A DNA stretch of 64,000 nt from Streptomyces decoyicus (GCF_019880305.1 NZ_CP082301.1:3906001-3970000); one strand, 5' to 3'. Shown: positions 15,947 to 25,096, counted from the first letter of the stretch. Notes: generated by a model not told the origin, from the letters alone. Numbers and translations are program-made.

Positions 15947-16677
15947 CGAGCGTCCGGGGCCTCCTCCGCTTCGTTGTCCCTGGAGCCGCCCCGCAGCTCC
16001 CCCTCCCAGCGCCGGTACAGCCCGTGCGGCACCTCGGCCGCATCGAGCACCCGGCCGGCGACGAAGTCCACCAGGTCCTGGATGTGCGTCGCCCCCGCAT
16101 AGAACGCCGGCGAGGCGGGCAGCACCACGGCGCCCGCCTCGTCCAGCGTCACCAGATGCTTCAGCGTCGGCCCGTTCAACGGGGTCTCGCGAACCGTGAC
16201 CACCAGCCGCCGCCGCTCCTTGAGCGTCACGCTCGCCACCCGCTGCAGCAGATCCTTCGAGAGCCCGAGCGCCACCCCGGCCACACACGCCGTGCTCGCC
16301 GGGACGATCAGCATCCCCTTCACCGGATACGAACCCGACGAGGGCCCGGCCGCCAGATCCCCCGCCGGCCAGTACCGCACATCCGCCAGGTCCGCCTCCG
16401 TCACCGGAAACGTCGACGGCTTGCCATCAGCTCCGCGCGCCAGCCATTCCCGCAGGTCGGCGCGCCAATGGGCGTCCCGGAAGGCAATGCCGGTCTCGTC
16501 CAGCAGGGTCAGCCGCGACGCCCGGCTGACGATCAGATCCACCGCCTCCCCGGCGGCGAGCAGCCCGCGCAATACGGACGCGGCATACGGCGTCCCGGAC
16601 GCGCCGGAGATCCCCACGACCCACGGACGGCGTCGGCCGGGGCCCTGCTTACTGGTGTCGATGTGCGGCGGCTCCAC
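15943..16677 (-). CDS. ubiX: UbiX family flavin prenyltransferase
   Basis: UbiX makes prenylated FMN, the cofactor UbiD decarboxylases need. The 244-residue protein shows VVGISGASGTPYAASVLRGL near the start, the SRAS motif, VPASTACVAGVALGLS and the RETPLNGPTLKHLVTLDEAGAVVLP block of the family. It starts at GTG 16677. The UbiD partner gene is 3 kb away in the same region, fitting a late menaquinone step. It is convergent with the 44-residue gene and their stop codons overlap at CTAG. Confidence 0.94.
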   Translation of the reverse strand: MEPPHIDTSKQGPGRRRPWVVGISGASGTPYAASVLRGLLAAGEAVDLIVSRASRLTLLDETGIAFRDAHWRADLREWLARGADGKPSTFPVTEADLADVRYWPAGDLAAGPSSGSYPVKGMLIVPASTACVAGVALGLSKDLLQRVASVTLKERRRLVVTVRETPLNGPTLKHLVTLDEAGAVVLPASPAFYAGATHIQDLVDFVAGRVLDAAEVPHGLYRRWEGELRGGSRDNEAEEAPDAR

Positions 16678-16793
16678 GCATCGAGCCTATCCGGCGGAAC
16701 CACGGACCCCATCACGGCCGTTCTTACCTGTGCGCCCCTCGCGGAGCACCGCCGAGGGCCGCCCCACCGGGGACGAGAAAGGGACGGCCGCAG

Positions 16794-17387
16794 ATGACAT
16801 CACGCGCGAAGCCCGCGATCTGCCTGATGCTGGGCTGGGGCGCGCTGCTCTGGCTGCTGGAGGGCGTCGACTTCGCCACCGGCGGCTCGCTGGACACCTT
16901 CGGCATCCAGCCGCGCGAGCCCGCCGAGCTGGTCGATGTGGTGCCCGCCGCCTTCCTGCACTTCGGCTTCGGCCATCTCGCCGCGAACACCCTGCCGTTG
17001 CTGCTCCTCGGCTTTGTGGCCGCGCTGCGCAGCGGGGTGCACCGGCTGCTCGCCGTGGTCCTGCTGATCATCCTCGCCAGCGGGCTGGGCGTATGGTTCA
17101 CGGCCGCGCCGGACAGCAACACCGCGGGCGCCTCCGGTGTCGTCTTCGGCCTCTTCGGCTATCTGCTGGTGCGCGGCTTCATCGAGCGCAAGCTCCTCGA
17201 TATCGGCATCGGCCTGGTCGTCGGCGTGCTGTACGGCTCGATCCTGTGGGGCGCGCTGCCGACCGACAGCGGGATCAGCTGGCAGGGGCATCTGTTCGGG
17301 CTGATAGGCGGGGTGCTGGCGGCCTTCGCCTTCCGGGAGCGCCCGCGCAGCGGTCCGACCGGCGCCGGTGTCGGACCCGTCACGTAG
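16794..17387 (+). CDS. Rhomboid family intramembrane serine protease
   Basis: A 197-residue, six-segment membrane protein. The catalytic serine lies in GASGVVFGLFGYL (about residue 113) and the partner histidine in WQGHLFGLIGGVLAAF near the C-terminus. HFGFGHLAANTLPLLLLG is the typical second-helix motif. It starts at ATG 16794 after GGGACGG. Rhomboids cleave membrane-anchored proteins within the bilayer; the substrate here is unknown. The DUF4870 gene follows 109 bases later on the same strand. Confidence 0.92.
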   Translation: MTSRAKPAICLMLGWGALLWLLEGVDFATGGSLDTFGIQPREPAELVDVVPAAFLHFGFGHLAANTLPLLLLGFVAALRSGVHRLLAVVLLIILASGLGVWFTAAPDSNTAGASGVVFGLFGYLLVRGFIERKLLDIGIGLVVGVLYGSILWGALPTDSGISWQGHLFGLIGGVLAAFAFRERPRSGPTGAGVGPVT

Positions 17388-17496
17388 CCTCAAGACGAAC
17401 GGGAGCCGCGGGGTCGCGCGCACTGCCTCGCAGCGCGCGCGGCGACGGGCGCAGTACGCAGTACATAGTGCGCAGTACATACGGGGTGAGCAGAGC

Positions 17497-18123
17497 ATGT
17501 CCGACTACCACCAGCCCGGTTACGGACCACCGGCCGGCGGACCACAGCAGCCGTACGGACCTCCGCAGCAACAGCCGTACGGGACTCCGCAGCAGGCCTG
17601 GCCCGGCGGCACGCCCGGCGGCGGCTACGGCTACCCCGGCACGCAGCAGCCCGGCCCCGGTTACGGCACCCAGCCGCCCGCGCCCCCGACCGGCACCGCG
17701 ATGTGGGCCCACCTCGGCGCCCTGCTGACCATGACCGCGGGCACGATGATGTGCTGCGGCCTCGGCGCCTTCCTCGGCTGGATCTTCCCGCTGTCCCTCC
17801 GCGGCAACGACCGCCACAAACACGACCCGTACATCCGCCACCACGCCACCCAGGCCGTGAACTTCGGCATCACCCAGGCGATCATGGCGGCCCTCGGGGT
17901 GGTGCTGTACGTCGCCAGCGCCTTCATCTTCGCCGCGGCCGCCACGACGGACGCCCAGCGCAACAGCTCCGGCCTGGCGGTCCCGCTGCTCACCGTGATC
18001 GGCATCTTCGGCAGCTACGCCCTGTCCGGCGTGATCTGCGCCGTCATCGGCACGGTCAAGGCGACCCGCGGCGAACTGTGGACCTACCCGCGACTGATCG
18101 CCTGGCCCCTCAGCAAGGGCTGA
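17497..18123 (+). CDS. DUF4870 membrane protein with a Pro/Gly/Gln/Tyr-rich N-terminus
   Basis: This 208-residue protein has a disordered head of about 65 residues built on PYGPPQQ-type repeats, then a membrane domain with three hydrophobic segments matching DUF4870 (TAMWAHLGALLTMT, the HHATQAVNFGIT motif and AVIGTVKATRGE). It starts at ATG 17497. The upstream region has short direct repeats of cgcagtacata. Function is unknown; the family is often near the cell division or envelope machinery, but nothing here tells. Confidence 0.88.
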   Translation: MSDYHQPGYGPPAGGPQQPYGPPQQQPYGTPQQAWPGGTPGGGYGYPGTQQPGPGYGTQPPAPPTGTAMWAHLGALLTMTAGTMMCCGLGAFLGWIFPLSLRGNDRHKHDPYIRHHATQAVNFGITQAIMAALGVVLYVASAFIFAAAATTDAQRNSSGLAVPLLTVIGIFGSYALSGVICAVIGTVKATRGELWTYPRLIAWPLSKG

Positions 18124-18511
18124 CACCACCAAGCGCCGCCGCCACCACCGCCCGCCAGGAACTGATTACTCTCCGTAATCGTTGCCGGAACAAAAGGAGG
18201 CAGCACACAAGGCCCCCCACACCCAGACAACCGACACCCCCAAAGCCTCCACAGCCGCACGAAAGCCTCCGCAGCCGTACGCCCGACGGACCGCAAGACC
18301 CGCCCAGCCCCACGGCCGCCAGACCGCAAGACCCGCCCAGCCCACGGCGACAGGCCACACAGCAACCGCCAGTCCACGCAGCCGTCGGACGCCGAGCCAC
18401 ACAGCGCCCGTCAGCCCGCCCCACCGGACCCGTCCACCCGCCAGCCCGCCCACCGGACCCGTCCACCCGCCAGCCCGCCCACCGACCCCGCGTGAGGCCC
18501 GTAAAGCCCCG
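18124..18511. other. Repeat-rich spacer
   Basis: These 388 bases have no supported gene. They contain an AT-rich inverted repeat ATTAC-tctcc-GTAAT near 18164, two copies of agaccgcaagacccgcccag (near 18290 and 18322), and a 29-base unit (core accggacccgtccacccgcc) repeated two and a half times at 18412-18485. Confidence 0.6.
18412..18485. repeat. 29-base tandem repeat
   Basis: Two full copies and a partial third of a 29-base unit with core accggacccgtccacccgcc, just downstream of the mqnP stop codon. Noncoding. Confidence 0.8.
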
Positions 18512-19414
18512 TCAGACCGTCAGCCCGCGCACCAGCAGATCCAGCAGCGCGCAGACGAAGAGCGCGATCCCGATGAAACCGTTGACCTGGAAGAAGGCCC
18601 GGTTCAGCCGGGTCAGGTCGTGCGGCTTCACGATCCTGTGCTCGTACAGGAAGGCCACGGCCACGATCGCCAGGCCCAGCCAGAAGAACACGCCCGCGCC
18701 GGTCGCGAGCGCGTACCAGGCGAAGAGCGCCGTCGTGACGAGGTGACAGCCGCGCGCCCCCCAGATCGCGGCCGGGATGCCGAACCGGGCCGGCACCGAC
18801 TTCACACCGACCTCACGGTCCGTCTCCACGTCCTGGCAGGCGTAGATCAGGTCGAAGCCGCCGATCCAGATGCCGACCGCGAGGCCGAGGATCACCGCCT
18901 CCCAGGACCAGGAGTTGGTGATCGCGAGCCAGGCGCCGATGGGGCCCATCGCCTGGGCGAGGCCGAGGATCGCCTGCGGGAAGTTCGTGAAGCGCTTGCC
19001 GTACGGATAGACCACCATCGGCACCACCGCGAGGGGCGCGAGCGCCAGGCACAGGGGGTTCAGCAGCGCTGCCGCGCCCAGGAAGACGACGAGCGCGATC
19101 AGCGCGCCCGTCCACGCCGACTTCACCGAGACCGCGCCGGTGACCAGTTCCCGGTGCGCGGTGCGCGGGTTACGGGCATCGATCTCACGGTCGATGATCC
19201 GGTTCGCGGCCATCGCGAAGGTGCGCAGGCCGACCATGGCGATGGTGACGAGGAGCAGCCGGCCCCAGTGGATGTGCCGGTCCCACTGGTACATCGCGGT
19301 CAGGGAGGCGATGTAGGCGAAGGGCAGCGCGAAGACCGAGTGCTCGATCATCACGAGGCGCAGAAAGGCCTTGGTGCGGCCCGGCTGCGGGACCGCTGCG
19401 GATGCGCTGCTCAC
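18512..19414 (-). CDS. mqnP: UbiA family prenyltransferase (menaquinone, MqnP type)
   Basis: This membrane prenyltransferase probably attaches the isoprenoid chain to 1,4-dihydroxy-6-naphthoate. The 300-residue protein has about eight membrane segments and both aspartate-rich metal-binding loops, NRIIDREIDARNPRT (about residue 75) and DLIYACQDVETDREVG (about 195). I start at GTG 19414, which overlaps the ubiD stop by four bases (GTGA), giving translational coupling; the open frame extends 36 codons upstream inside ubiD. Coupling to ubiD makes the pathway assignment firm. Confidence 0.93.
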   Translation of the reverse strand: MSSASAAVPQPGRTKAFLRLVMIEHSVFALPFAYIASLTAMYQWDRHIHWGRLLLVTIAMVGLRTFAMAANRIIDREIDARNPRTAHRELVTGAVSVKSAWTGALIALVVFLGAAALLNPLCLALAPLAVVPMVVYPYGKRFTNFPQAILGLAQAMGPIGAWLAITNSWSWEAVILGLAVGIWIGGFDLIYACQDVETDREVGVKSVPARFGIPAAIWGARGCHLVTTALFAWYALATGAGVFFWLGLAIVAVAFLYEHRIVKPHDLTRLNRAFFQVNGFIGIALFVCALLDLLVRGLTV

Positions 19415-20865
19415 GAGAGTCCGTACTCCTTCCAGCGGCGGTCGACCATCGCCGCCGTCCGCGGGTCGGACTCGACCATGTGGGGCCAGCCGCCGTCGCG
19501 CGTATAGCCCTCCTCGGGCCACTTCTCCGTCGCGTCGATGCCCGCCTTGCCGCCCCAGAACTGCTGGTAGGAGGCGTGGTCGAGATGGTCGACGGGGCCT
19601 TCGACGACGGTGAGGTCACGGGCGTAGTCGGTGTTGCCCAGCGCCCGCCAGGAGACCTCGTGGAGGTTGTGCACATCGCAGTCCGCGTCCACGACCACGA
19701 TCAGCTTGGTCAGCGACATCATGTGCGCGCCCCAGATGGCGTGCATAACCTTTTGTGCGTGTTTGGGGTACTTCTTGTCGATCGAGACGATCGCGCAGTT
19801 GTGGAAGCCGCCGGACTCGGGGAGGTGGTAGTCCACGATGTCCGGGACGATGATCTTGAGCAGGGGGAGGAAGAAGCGCTCCGTCGCGCGGCCGAGCGGC
19901 CCGTCCTCCGTCGGCGGGCGACCGACGACGATCGACTGGAGCAGCGGCCGCTTACGCATCGTCACACAGTCGATGGTCAGCGCCGGGAACGGCTCCTGCG
20001 GCGTGTAGAAGCCGGTGTGGTCGCCGAACGGGCCCTCGGGCAGCATCTCGCCGGGCTCCAGCCAGCCCTCGATGACGACCTCGGCGTGCGCCGGGACCTG
20101 GAGCGGGACGGTCTTGCAGTCGACCATCTCGATCCGCTTGCCCTGGAGGAAGCCCGCGAAGAGGTACTCGTCGATGTCGCCGGGCAGCGGCGCGGTCGAC
20201 GCGTACGTCACGGCCGGCGGGCAGCCGAAGGCGATGGCGACCGGCAGCTTCTCCCCGCGCTTGGCGGCGACCTGGTAGTGGTTGCGGCTGTCCTTGTGGA
20301 TCTGCCAGTGCATGCCGATGGTGCGCTTGTCGTGGCGCTGGAGGCGGTAGAGGCCCAGGTTGCGCACGCCGGTCTCGGGGTGCTTGGTGTGCGTCAGGCC
20401 CAGGTTGAAGAAGGAGCCGCCGTCCTCGGGCCAGGTGAACAGCGCGGGGAGCTGGTCGAGATCGACGTCGTCGCCCTGGAGCACGACCTCCTGGACGGGG
20501 GCTTCCTTGACCTTCTTGGGCGGGACGTGCGCCATGCCGGCGAGCTTTCCGAACGCCTCGCGTACGCCGACGAAGCCCTGCGGCAGCTCCGGCTTGAGCA
20601 GTCCGCCGATCTTCCCGCTGATGTCCTCGTACGCCTTGAGGCCCAGCGCCTTCAGCAGCCGGCGGTCGGTGCCGTAGACGTTCATGGCGAGCGGCATCGC
20701 CGAGCCCTTGACGTTCTCGAAGAGCAGCGCCGGGCCACCGGACTTCTGCACCCGGTCCACGATCTCGCCGACTTCCAGATACGGATCGACCTCGGCCTTG
20801 ATGCGCTTGAGGTCGCCTTCCCGCTCCAGTGCACGCAGGAACGAGCGAAGATCGTCGTAAGCCAT
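19411..20865 (-). CDS. ubiD: UbiD family decarboxylase (menaquinone pathway)
   Basis: A 484-residue UbiD-type decarboxylase that uses prenylated FMN from UbiX to remove the carboxyl group of the naphthoate intermediate. Family motifs include GGPALLFENVKG, NLGLYRLQRHDKRTIGMHWQIHKD cut short here, EGPFGDHTGFYTP (about residue 285) and the late DADCDVHNLHEVSWRALGN. It starts at ATG 20865 and overlaps mqnP at its end. It is divergent from the PLD-N-like gene. Confidence 0.94.
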   Translation of the reverse strand: MAYDDLRSFLRALEREGDLKRIKAEVDPYLEVGEIVDRVQKSGGPALLFENVKGSAMPLAMNVYGTDRRLLKALGLKAYEDISGKIGGLLKPELPQGFVGVREAFGKLAGMAHVPPKKVKEAPVQEVVLQGDDVDLDQLPALFTWPEDGGSFFNLGLTHTKHPETGVRNLGLYRLQRHDKRTIGMHWQIHKDSRNHYQVAAKRGEKLPVAIAFGCPPAVTYASTAPLPGDIDEYLFAGFLQGKRIEMVDCKTVPLQVPAHAEVVIEGWLEPGEMLPEGPFGDHTGFYTPQEPFPALTIDCVTMRKRPLLQSIVVGRPPTEDGPLGRATERFFLPLLKIIVPDIVDYHLPESGGFHNCAIVSIDKKYPKHAQKVMHAIWGAHMMSLTKLIVVVDADCDVHNLHEVSWRALGNTDYARDLTVVEGPVDHLDHASYQQFWGGKAGIDATEKWPEEGYTRDGGWPHMVESDPRTAAMVDRRWKEYGLS

Positions 20866-20953
20866 GCCTTCCAGTATCGGGTACGCACTACCCTGGACGG
20901 GTCACCGGGCCCCGGCGAGGGCCCGCCGCCGTGTGCAGGGGGCGCGTTCCGCA

Positions 20954-21400
20954 ATGCTCAGGTATCTGCCGTTCCTCTTGGTGCTGGCACTGTGGATCTA
21001 CGCGTTCATCGACTGCCTGAACACTCCCGAATCACAGGTGCGCGGACTGCCCAAGGTGATCTGGGTGATCATCATCCTGCTCTTCGGCGAGGTGCTGGTC
21101 GGCCCGGTCGCCTGGCTGGTCGCGGGCAAGCAGCGCCGACCGGTGACGGGAGACGGCTCCACCCCCTCGCAATGGCACCGCAACCACCGCACGAAGTTCG
21201 TCGCGCCCGACGACAATCCCGAGTTCCTCGCGTCCCTCAAGAGCGAGAACGGCGGGAACAACGGCAACAACAAGGACGAGGCGCTGCTCAAGGACTGGGA
21301 GGCGGACCTGCGCCGCCGCGAGGAGGAGCTGCGGCGCACCGAGGGCAAGAAGGACGAGACGAACGGCCCGGACGACCCCCAGCCGCCCGCGAAGGGGTAG
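20954..21400 (+). CDS. PLD nuclease N-terminal domain-like membrane protein
   Basis: This 148-residue protein opens with a membrane hairpin (MLRYLPFLLVLALWIYAFIDC and then KVIWVIIILLFGEVLVGPVAWLV), the pattern of the PLDc_N family, without any phospholipase catalytic domain. The rest is a charged tail with a coiled-coil stretch (LLKDWEADLRRREEELRRTE). It starts at ATG 20954. It probably sits in the membrane with the tail inside. Role unknown. Confidence 0.88.
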   Translation: MLRYLPFLLVLALWIYAFIDCLNTPESQVRGLPKVIWVIIILLFGEVLVGPVAWLVAGKQRRPVTGDGSTPSQWHRNHRTKFVAPDDNPEFLASLKSENGGNNGNNKDEALLKDWEADLRRREEELRRTEGKKDETNGPDDPQPPAKG

Positions 21401-21586
21401 AAGTTCCTCCCGCCGCGTCGTCGAGCACCGCGACGTCGACGGTCACGGCGGCGGCCGTCACGACGACCGGTCATGACGTCGATCGGTCACAACGACGCCC
21501 CGCCACGGCGTCGACGGGTCACGACGTCGACCCGCCACCACGACGACCGGTCACGACGACGACCCGAACCACGACGTCAGCCCGTT

Positions 21587-21653
21587 GGAACCCACGGTGG
21601 CGGTCCGTCGGGACCCACGGCGGCGGTCCGTCGGAACCCGCGGCGGCGGTCGC
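21587..21653. repeat. 24-base tandem repeat upstream of the deaminase gene
   Basis: Three imperfect copies of ggaacccacggtggcggtcc-type units, preceded (21470-21560) by scattered ggtcacgacg repeats. The array is noncoding and lies within 20-90 bases of the deaminase start. Confidence 0.75.
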
Positions 21654-21672
21654 CCCGGCGTACGGTGAGCGC

Positions 21673-22218
21673 ATGGACCGTACGCAGGACTGGGGGCAGG
21701 ACCGCGACGAACTCCGGCTGCACGGCCACGTCGACGGCCACAGCGACCGGGTCGGCCACCCCGACCATGTGCAGGAACAGGCCCGCGCCATGCTGGCGAC
21801 AGCGATCGCCGAGGCGCGCACCGGACTCGCCGAAGGCGGCATCCCGATCGGCGCGGCCCTCTACGGCCCCGACGGCGCCCTCCTCGGCCGCGGCCACAAC
21901 CGCCGCGTCCAGGACGACGACCCCACCATGCACGCCGAAACCGCGGCCTTCCGCGCCGCCGGCCGCCGGCGCACCTACCGCGGCACGACCATGGTCACCA
22001 CCCTCTCCCCCTGCTGGTACTGCAGCGGCCTGGTCCGCCAGTTCGGCATCTCGCGGGTCGTGATCGGCGAGGCGCGGACCTTCCACGGCGGTCACGACTG
22101 GCTGGCCCGGCACGGCGTACGGATCGTGCTGCTGGACGACCCCGAGTGCGCGGCGATGATGCGGGACTTCATCGGGGAGCGGCCGGAGCTCTGGCAGGAG
22201 GACACCGGGGGCGAGTGA
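21673..22218 (+). CDS. Cytosine deaminase-like nucleoside/base deaminase (yeast type)
   Basis: This 181-residue zinc deaminase of the CDA superfamily has HAETAAF (residues 87-93; zinc histidine and proton-shuttling glutamate) and PCWYC (113-117; zinc cysteines). It resembles the small yeast cytosine deaminase rather than bacterial CodA: the TTLSPC strand, VVIGE with a following FHGG, LLDDPECAAMMRDFI and the C-terminal ERPELWQED all have counterparts in that enzyme, from memory. It starts at ATG 21673, with about 35 extra N-terminal residues. Function is likely cytosine or related base salvage. Confidence 0.87.
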   Translation: MDRTQDWGQDRDELRLHGHVDGHSDRVGHPDHVQEQARAMLATAIAEARTGLAEGGIPIGAALYGPDGALLGRGHNRRVQDDDPTMHAETAAFRAAGRRRTYRGTTMVTTLSPCWYCSGLVRQFGISRVVIGEARTFHGGHDWLARHGVRIVLLDDPECAAMMRDFIGERPELWQEDTGGE

Positions 22219-22306
22219 GGGCACCGATGGCGAGTGAGGGCACCGGGCAGCCCCGCCCCGGCGCACTCTTCAGTGGTCCCGGTGGCAGGCTCCACGGGCA
22301 GGGTGA

Positions 22307-22627
22307 TCAGTCAGGAAGCCTGCACTTCTCGAGCGCGGTGTCCCAGTCCCAGGGTTGGCCGTCCACGTGGGTCCGCGTCCAGCCGCCGCGGACCTCGCCG
22401 AGCGGATGGCCGGGCATCCGGATCTCCAGGCGCCGCTCGTCGTCGGTGAGGAGCAGGTAGGCCCAGCGGCCTTCGCCGCGGTAGCAGGTGGTGGCCGGCG
22501 CGAAGGACACCACGGCGACACCGCTCTCGGCGAGGTCCTTGATGAAGACGGCGATGTTCCGGGTTGCCTGCTGCTTCGTGGCGCCGTAGGCGTCGGGCAC
22601 GGGCCCGTGGCGGGAAGGGGGAGGCAT
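22307..22627 (-). CDS. Unknown protein, 106 residues
   Basis: I do not recognise this gene. The product is a soluble protein of 106 residues with an alternating helix-strand pattern (NIAVFIKDLAESGVAVVSF, then GRWAYLLLTDDERRLEIRMPG) and a tryptophan-rich end (GGWTRTHVDGQPWDWDTALE). The ATG at 22627 is used because GGAGG lies upstream, but only two bases separate them, so a GTG nine codons later is possible. It is divergent from the DUF4291 gene. Codon usage fits a real gene. Confidence 0.65.
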   Translation of the reverse strand: MPPPSRHGPVPDAYGATKQQATRNIAVFIKDLAESGVAVVSFAPATTCYRGEGRWAYLLLTDDERRLEIRMPGHPLGEVRGGWTRTHVDGQPWDWDTALEKCRLPD

Positions 22628-22785
22628 TCCTCCAAGTCTGGCGGTGCGGGCGGCCGCAGTCAGGCGTTCGGGAACAAACGTGCCCCTCCTGCGCTTCGTG
22701 GCCTGCCCACGGCGCCGCCCGTGCGCACACCCTCCGTACGCAATTCGCTGGCCCCCGCCCCCGCCATCCACCAGGATGACCAGCC

Positions 22786-23454
22786 ATGAGCACCAGCCCG
22801 GACGCCCCCGTACAGGCCGCGCACGCCCCTGTACAGGCCACGCACGCCCCCGTACACCCCGCCGAACCGCACCGTCGCATCCGCGCCCTGCACACCGACG
22901 AGACCGTCACCGTCTACCAGGCGTACTCCCCGGCGCTGGGCGTTCCGGCCGCGCGGGACGGGCGGTTCCCGGTGGCGTGGAAGCGGGAGCGGATGACATG
23001 GATCAAGCCGTCGTTCCTGTGGATGATGTACCGCTGCGGCTGGAGCGCCAAGGCCGACCAGGAGACCGTGCTCGCCGTCGAGATCGACCGGGGCGGCTTC
23101 GACTGGGCGCTGCGGAGCGCCTGTCTGTCGCACTACGACCCGGACGAGCATCCCGACCGCGGGGCCTGGCAGCGGCAGTTGAAGGGGGCGCCGGCGCGGG
23201 TGCAGTGGGACCCGGAGCGCGATCTGCGGCTTCAGGCGCTGCCGTACCGGTCGCTCCAGCTGGGGCTGGCGGGGGAGGCGTCGCGCCGGTACGCCGACGA
23301 GTGGACGGTGGCCATCACGGATGTCACCCCGCTCGCCCACGAGATCCATGCGCTGGTGCGTGCCGGGGACACCGCGGCGGCCGCCGCTCTGCTGCCCGAG
23401 GAGCGCCCCTACCCGGCACCCGAGGGAACTCCGGGCCTCGGCCGCGTGTCCTGA
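22786..23454 (+). CDS. DUF4291 family protein
   Basis: A 222-residue protein with the DUF4291 core: VYQAYSPALG, then FPVAWKRERMTWIKPSFLWMM near residue 65, and LPYRSLQLGL with YADEW near the end. The head carries a short repeat APVQAAH/APVQATH/APVHPAE. It starts at ATG 22786. The family occurs in bacteria and fungi; no function is known to me. It appears to be a single-gene unit. Confidence 0.9.
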   Translation: MSTSPDAPVQAAHAPVQATHAPVHPAEPHRRIRALHTDETVTVYQAYSPALGVPAARDGRFPVAWKRERMTWIKPSFLWMMYRCGWSAKADQETVLAVEIDRGGFDWALRSACLSHYDPDEHPDRGAWQRQLKGAPARVQWDPERDLRLQALPYRSLQLGLAGEASRRYADEWTVAITDVTPLAHEIHALVRAGDTAAAAALLPEERPYPAPEGTPGLGRVS

Positions 23455-23553
23455 CGTACCTTCGCAAACGCGTAATTCCGGCCACCGCGGGGTCCGCGGC
23501 GCACTGCTTCGCGTGACGTACGGGACGTAGGGGTCTTTGGCCAACTGCAGGCC

Positions 23554-23586
23554 GTTCACAGCCAATTGGTGCATCGTTCAGCTACC
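23554..23586 (+). promoter_or_regulatory. Candidate PHO box upstream of the phospholipase-like gene
   Basis: Three consecutive 11-base units, GTTCACAGCCA, ATTGGTGCATC and GTTCAGCTACC, start 115 bases before the gene. The first and third match the GTTCA head of Streptomyces PhoP direct repeats in exact 22-base phase; the middle unit does not match, which is common. A phosphate-starvation role for a phosphoesterase fits. Not verified. Confidence 0.4.
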
Positions 23587-23668
23587 TCCCCCTGCCCGGG
23601 AATGCCGGGCACCGCCACAGTCATGTCGGCCCACCGAGGGCTCACGCGACTCAGGGAGAGTGGCACAT

Positions 23669-25096
23669 ATGCCCGACATGACCCGACGAAGACTCCTCGG
23701 CTCCACGGCCGGCGTGGTCGGCGGCGCCGCCGCGCTGTCGCTGCTGCCGCCCAGCGTGCAAAAGGCCGTCGCCGCCGGACCCGCACGTCACGGCTCACTG
23801 CACGACATCGAGCACGTCGTGATGCTGATGCAGGAGAACCGCTCGTTCGACCACTACTTCGGCACCCTGCGCGGCGTCCGCGGCTTCGCAGACCCGGACG
23901 CGCTGACGCTGCCGGACGGCCGGTCGGTCTTCCACCAGCCGGACGCGCAGAACCCGGACGGCTATCTGCTGCCGTTCCGCCTCGACACGCACACCACCAG
24001 CGCCCAGGCCATCCCCTCCACCAGCCACGCCTGGTCCGTGCAGCACGAGGCGTGGAACGGCGGGAAGATGGACCGCTGGCTGCCCGCGCACCGCAAGGCC
24101 GACGGCGTCAACGGTCCGTATGTGATGGGCTATCACACACGGGACGACATCCCGTTCCAGTTCGCCCTCGCCGAGGCGTTCACGCTGTGCGACAACTACT
24201 TCTGCTCGGTCTTCGGGCCGACCTGGCCGAACCGGCTGTACTGGATGACCGGCACCCTCGACCCGGGCGGCACCCGGGGCGGCCCGGTGCTGAACAACAC
24301 CGCGCCCAAGCCGTACCGCTGGACGACCTACGCCGAGCGGCTGGAGGCGGCCGGCATCAGCTGGCGGGTGTACCAGGAGGAGGACGACTACGGCTGCAAC
24401 CTCCTGGAGCAGTTCCAGACGTTCCGGGACGCCAAGCCGGGCGATCCGCTCCACGAGCGCGGGATGGTGCCGCAGCCGGCCGGCACCTTCGAGGACGACG
24501 CCCGCAATGACCGGCTGCCGGCCGTCTCCTGGCTGATCCCCACCAGCCACCAGTCCGAGCACCCGGACTATCTGCCGGCCGCCGGCGCGGACTACGTCGC
24601 AAAGAAGATCGAGGCGATCGCGTCCAATCCGAGGGTGTGGGCCAAGACCGTCTTCATCCTCAATTACGACGAGAACGACGGCCTCTTCGACCATGTGCCG
24701 CCGCCGGTGCCGCCCCCGGGGACGAAGGACGAGTTCGTCCGGGGCCTGCCGATCGGCGGCGGCTTCCGCGTGCCGTGTCTGATCATCTCGCCGTGGACGG
24801 TGGGCGGCTGGGCCGCCGGTGACCCCTTCGACCACACCTCGGTGCTCCAGTTCCTGGAGCGCTGGACGGGCGTGGAGGAACCGAACATCAGCGACTGGCG
24901 GCGGGCGGCCTTCGGCGATCTGACGTCCGCGTTCGGCTTCCGCCACCGGGCGCGCCGCCCGCCGCGGCTGCCCCGCGACACCGCCGAGCAGCTGGTCGAG
25001 GCGCAGTGGGAGGTGGCTCATCTGCCGAAGCCGACGCTGCCGGGCGCGGGACAGCGGCCACCGCGCCAGGAGCGCGGCCGGCGCAGGCGGCGCTAG
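23669..25096 (+). CDS. Tat-exported phosphoesterase (phospholipase C type)
   Basis: A 475-residue secreted enzyme of the phosphoesterase family that includes phospholipases C and acid phosphatases. The first residues form a twin-arginine signal (TRRRLLGSTAGVVGGAAALSL) with an alanine-rich cleavage region near 35. The catalytic start motif is MLMQENRSFDHYFGTLRG, followed by NYFCSVFGPTWPNRLYWMTG, SWLIPTSHQSEHPD and the metal-binding NYDENDGLFDHVPPP. It starts at ATG 23669 after AGGGAGAG. A candidate PHO box upstream suggests phosphate-starvation control. The protein ends in an arginine-rich tail. Confidence 0.93.
   Translation: MPDMTRRRLLGSTAGVVGGAAALSLLPPSVQKAVAAGPARHGSLHDIEHVVMLMQENRSFDHYFGTLRGVRGFADPDALTLPDGRSVFHQPDAQNPDGYLLPFRLDTHTTSAQAIPSTSHAWSVQHEAWNGGKMDRWLPAHRKADGVNGPYVMGYHTRDDIPFQFALAEAFTLCDNYFCSVFGPTWPNRLYWMTGTLDPGGTRGGPVLNNTAPKPYRWTTYAERLEAAGISWRVYQEEDDYGCNLLEQFQTFRDAKPGDPLHERGMVPQPAGTFEDDARNDRLPAVSWLIPTSHQSEHPDYLPAAGADYVAKKIEAIASNPRVWAKTVFILNYDENDGLFDHVPPPVPPPGTKDEFVRGLPIGGGFRVPCLIISPWTVGGWAAGDPFDHTSVLQFLERWTGVEEPNISDWRRAAFGDLTSAFGFRHRARRPPRLPRDTAEQLVEAQWEVAHLPKPTLPGAGQRPPRQERGRRRRR

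Noticed and set aside
19402..21672. Upstream extension of the deaminase frame
   Set aside because: It is antisense to ubiD and then repeat DNA; the deaminase domain starts only after ATG 21673.
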